A DNA stretch of 64,000 bases, from contig PDHQ01000199.1 of NCBI GenBank assembly GCA_003339415.1, forward strand, positions 1-64,000, written 5' to 3'. Source of the stretch: Ophiocordyceps camponoti-saundersi (nom. inval.). Its lineage: Eukaryota > Ascomycota > Sordariomycetes > Hypocreales > Ophiocordycipitaceae. A program made the translations under genes and the position numbers. Under the pieces are notes generated by a model, which saw only the letters and a program-made list of their open reading frames with translations, searched no databases and was not told the origin of the DNA. Numbering within the stretch: the stretch's first letter is position 1; every line of letters begins with the position of its first letter. This document shows positions 61,100 through 64,000 of this stretch, piece by piece.

Positions 61100-62860
61100 T
61101 ATATTATAAGCAGACTCCGCTTCCTTAATTACCTTATAGCGATAGCTAGCCGCGCCCGGAGCGACTCTAAGGGGAAAGGTAACGCTATATAAATTAATCG
61201 TAATTACGAAAGTTTTTTACCTAAAATATAGCTTTACTCCGAGTTATAATAATTTTAAACTTAAAAATTTATTATACTTATTACCTTATTAAAAGCTAAG
61301 GTAAATATTAATAAGATTATTTTAGGAAACGCTTTTATCTTTATATAAGTAATTATCGAATAAATAGCGGAGTCCGAGAGGGTCCGGGGAGGTGCCCTCT
61401 TTACTTTAATTTTATTAGTTAGTAATATTTTTTTAGCTATTATAGCTATAATTTCCTTTTTTTTCTATAGCTTTAGGGGGAGTAGAACTCCTTTAATATA
61501 AGCTATAGTTATAATTAAAGCGCTAGAGAAAATTATTAAAAAGTAAATTTCTAAGTAATATAAGTAATAGCTTATAATTTATTCTAACTTTATAATTACT
61601 TTACTTTAAATTTAAGGCTTTAAGGCGATTATAATAAATATTAATTATAAACTTTATAAGTAAAGCTAAGCTTTTATAGTAAGGAAATTACTTAGCGGTA
61701 ATATTATAATAATATTTTAAGATATTATTTATAAGCTTTAGTCCGATTTAAAATAGCTTTATACCGCTTTTAGAGAAAAGGTACGCTTAACTAATAGAAA
61801 TTATACTTTTATTATAAAAAAATACTAGCGCGGGCCTTATAGTAAGGCGGTAAAGAAGCCTTTTATAAGAAGATTAAGTTATTAAATAAGGTTTTAGTAA
61901 TATAACTATATATAAAAAGATATTATTTTAAGATTTAGTAAAGCTTTTTAATAATTATTATTAATAGCGTAATAAATATAAATTAAATTTATAATAAAAA
62001 TATAATAATATAAGCGGAGATTCTTAACGCTAAACTATACGCGCTAAAAGTCTAACTTTAGTAATATTTTAAATATTATTAATTTAAATATATTACTAAA
62101 TATTATATAATAAAGCTATAATATAATAAGTATTTTACCGCTTTATATATAAAAAGTAAATTTATTTACTTTATAGCTTATAAGAAAAGATTATATTATT
62201 ACTTTTTTTATTAAAAATCTTACTTTAAATAAAATTAATTTTATCTTAAGATAAGAGCGGTATAAGATTAGGCGAAAAATATATATATTACTTAACTTTA
62301 GAGGTTTATAAACTAAAATTTTATATATATTACCCCTTCTCCTCCTTCTCTAGCGCTAACTAGAAACTAATAATAGCTAAGGTAAAAACGCTAGAAAGCG
62401 AATATAATAATACCTCCTTTTTTAACTTCGATTTTATACTTATCCGTAGCTCCGCTATAATAATCTAGCTATCTTTTAAAACTAGCTATTATAAAGTTTA
62501 TTATAAAATAATAAAACTTTTATATATTCCTAAGCTACGCTAATAAGGCTTTAATAAATTAAATTATTAAGGCTATTTTAATTAAATATAAGAATTTAGT
62601 TTATAGCGATAATAATAGCTAGGAGAATAAGTAAGCTATATAAACTCTATATTAAACTTAGTTTACGCGTACTTTTATTATTCTAAAGTCCGCTTTAGGG
62701 GAAATATAAGCTTTTAAATTATTAGTTAATACTTAATTTATTAAATATATAAAGTACTAAGTATAAGCGGGGTCTAACTTAAAGCTAAGGTAATATTTAA
62801 GGGGAGGGTTTTACTTTAAGTTTTTTAGTTTTTCCCCTTTTTAAAATATATATAAGATAG
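61100..62860 (+). pseudogene. LINE ORF1 remnant with two CCHC zinc knuckles (third copy or family)
   Basis: The reading in one frame at 62065-62163 gives Y-x2-Y-x4-Y-x4-Y twice, separated by five residues. This is exactly the spacing of two CCHC knuckles with Cys and His codons turned to Tyr. Upstream, 61340-62040 is coding-like with GC-rich islands (GGTCCGGGGAGGTGCCC at 61391 keeps a TpG). A proline/serine-rich stretch (62330-62352) follows, as in the first LINE. No reverse transcriptase follows before the terminal repeats, so the element is truncated at its 3' side. Confidence 0.6.
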
Positions 62861-63450
62861 TTCTAAGCTATATAAGGTATACTAGTATATAATTTATTAT
62901 TATTATTATTATTTTTACTAGTTAATAGTTTTAAAATAATTCTTTATTAGTAGGGAGTATAGGGTAACTAAAGTATAAAAAGTTTTTAATATATTCTAGA
63001 ATAGGTTTTATATTACTTACTAACTTTTTCAGGGAGCTTTTAATCTAATAAATAAGAATAAAGGGAAAAAAATAAAGTTAAAAGTAGGAAAATAAATAAA
63101 GGGTTTATAATAAGCTATTAATAAAGCTATCTTAATATTTTTTATAATATAATAAATAAAATAAAGGTTTTATATAAATAAGGGAAGTAAGAAAAAAAAT
63201 AAGCTTTATAAGTATTAATTTAAGTTAATAATAAGGTTAAACTAATTGTTTAATTAAAAGCTTAAGGAAGAAGAAGGAAAAGGGAAGCTTTTAAAAAAGT
63301 AAAGGGCTTTCTTTATACCTTTTTATTCCTAAAAAAAACTATTTACTAATTTATAGAAATATAAATACTTATAAAATTATATAAAAGCTTTAATTTTAAA
63401 TTTATTTTTTTTTAAAATTAGGTTTTATATTACTTTACTATTTTTTATTT
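62861..63450. other. AT-rich sequence, no gene seen
   Basis: Includes a short (TTA)n tract near 62900. No ORF or element boundary can be supported. It is probably further transposon debris. Confidence 0.5.
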
Positions 63451-63453
63451 TTT

Positions 63454-63660
63454 TATAATAATAAATAAAAAGTATATTTCTTATTATTTTATTTTCTATA
63501 GCTTTCTTTTATATTCTTTATTCCTTAAAATTAAGTTTTATATTATTTTATAGATTTTTTTATAATAATAAATAAAAAGCGTATATTTTTTATTATTTTA
63601 TTTTTTATAGCTTTCTTTTATATTCTTTACCCCGCTTTTATTCCTTAAAAGGTATTAATA
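63454..63660. repeat. 107 bp tandem repeat, two units
   Basis: TATAATAATAAATAAAAAG at 63454 recurs at 63561 (107 bp apart), and the following TTTATAGCTTTCTTTTATATTC block repeats as well. The second unit runs into a different tandem repeat. Confidence 0.75.
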
Positions 63661-63760
63661 TTCTTTTTATTATATTTTTTACCCCGCTTTTATTCTTTTA
63701 TAAAAATAGTAGCTTTTACCCCGCTTTTATTTTTTAATAAAAATAGTTAGCTTTTTTACC
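63627..63760. repeat. Short tandem repeat with core TTTACCCCGCTTTTATT
   Basis: The core appears at about 63627, 63679 and 63715, the last two about 36 bp apart, followed by a decayed copy (TTTTTTACCTTATTATT) near 63752. The CCCCGC block has no CpA and so is not a RIP target on this strand. Confidence 0.7.
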
Positions 63761-64000
63761 TTATTATTAAAAGACTAGTTAAAAGGATACTTATTTACTA
63801 AGCTATATATAATAGTAATTCTATATAGAGAGCTTCTAAGGAAGCCGTATTTTAGCGTGCTAAATAGCTATATATACCGCTCTTTCCTTTAAAGCCTCTT
63901 TGCCTTCCTATTTAACTATCCTTCCCGTTCTATTCTATTTAATCTTTCCGTTATAAGCCTCTAAGCTAGATAGCGGCAGCCTTATCGTTTAATCGCGAGG
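63761..64000. other. Window end, GC content rising, no gene identified
   Basis: Contains an imperfect inverted sequence (GAGAGCTTCTAAGGAAGC near 63829) and a pyrimidine-rich stretch (63885-63955). CpA/TpG survive at GTGC (63858) and GCAGCC (63976). It may mark the approach to the edge of the repeat block or another element. Confidence 0.35.

Overview
The window is a 64 kb block of repeat DNA from a filamentous fungus, almost certainly an ascomycete of the Pezizomycotina. The evidence is the sequence style. TpA is everywhere, CpA and TpG are nearly absent, and CpG-containing words are still common. That is the signature of repeat-induced point mutation (RIP), which turns CpA into TpA on either strand. 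I found no intact protein-coding gene, tRNA or rRNA. Every recognisable coding region is a transposon remnant whose in-frame stops can be explained by RIP (CAA, CAG and TGG becoming TAA or TAG). The block looks like an AT-rich, gene-free compartment such as pericentromeric or subtelomeric repeat DNA.

Layout. 1-127 is an (AAAT)n microsatellite. 911-3720 is a tandem array with a period of about 698 bp, and 4051-4880 is a 415 bp tandem pair with palindromes. 4900-5555 is a Ty3/gypsy reverse transcriptase remnant. 5562 to about 10700 is a Tad1-like LINE with two ORFs. About 10.7-16.3 kb is unassigned degenerate material. 16340-18615 is an AT minisatellite split by a 1.78 kb miniature LTR element (copy A), followed by a truncated copy B. 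19838-28005 is the 5' part of a second copy of the first LINE, interrupted by a complete 7302 bp Ty1/copia element on the minus strand. 29300-36420 is a second type of LINE, interrupted by a miniature element with three LTRs (30862-33014). 37041-38567 is repeat H1. 38568-47092 is a large hAT DNA transposon carrying miniature LTR element C and repeat J1. 47093-50430 holds a LINE scrap, repeat J2 and an unassigned gag-like ORF. 50435-57185 is an inverted copy of the second LINE, interrupted by miniature LTR element D. 57190-58715 is repeat H2. 58740-61000 is a minus-strand Ty3/gypsy gag. 61100-62860 is a third LINE ORF1 with two zinc knuckles, and the window ends in short tandem repeats.

How it fits together. 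The nesting gives a relative history: copia into LINE, miniature LTR elements into a minisatellite, a hAT and a LINE, and a three-LTR element into a LINE. Several insertions have exact 5 bp target duplications (GTATA, AGCGG, TTAAG). One duplication is split by a C-to-T difference (CTAAA/TTAAA), which places RIP after that insertion. The elements of most interest are the non-autonomous LTR families: the 1.78 kb family with 212 bp LTRs, and the three-LTR element with CACGTG boxes. Also of interest are the palindromic repeats in which CpA and TpG have survived. All identifications come from reading and hand-translating the sequence; none has been tested by a database search.
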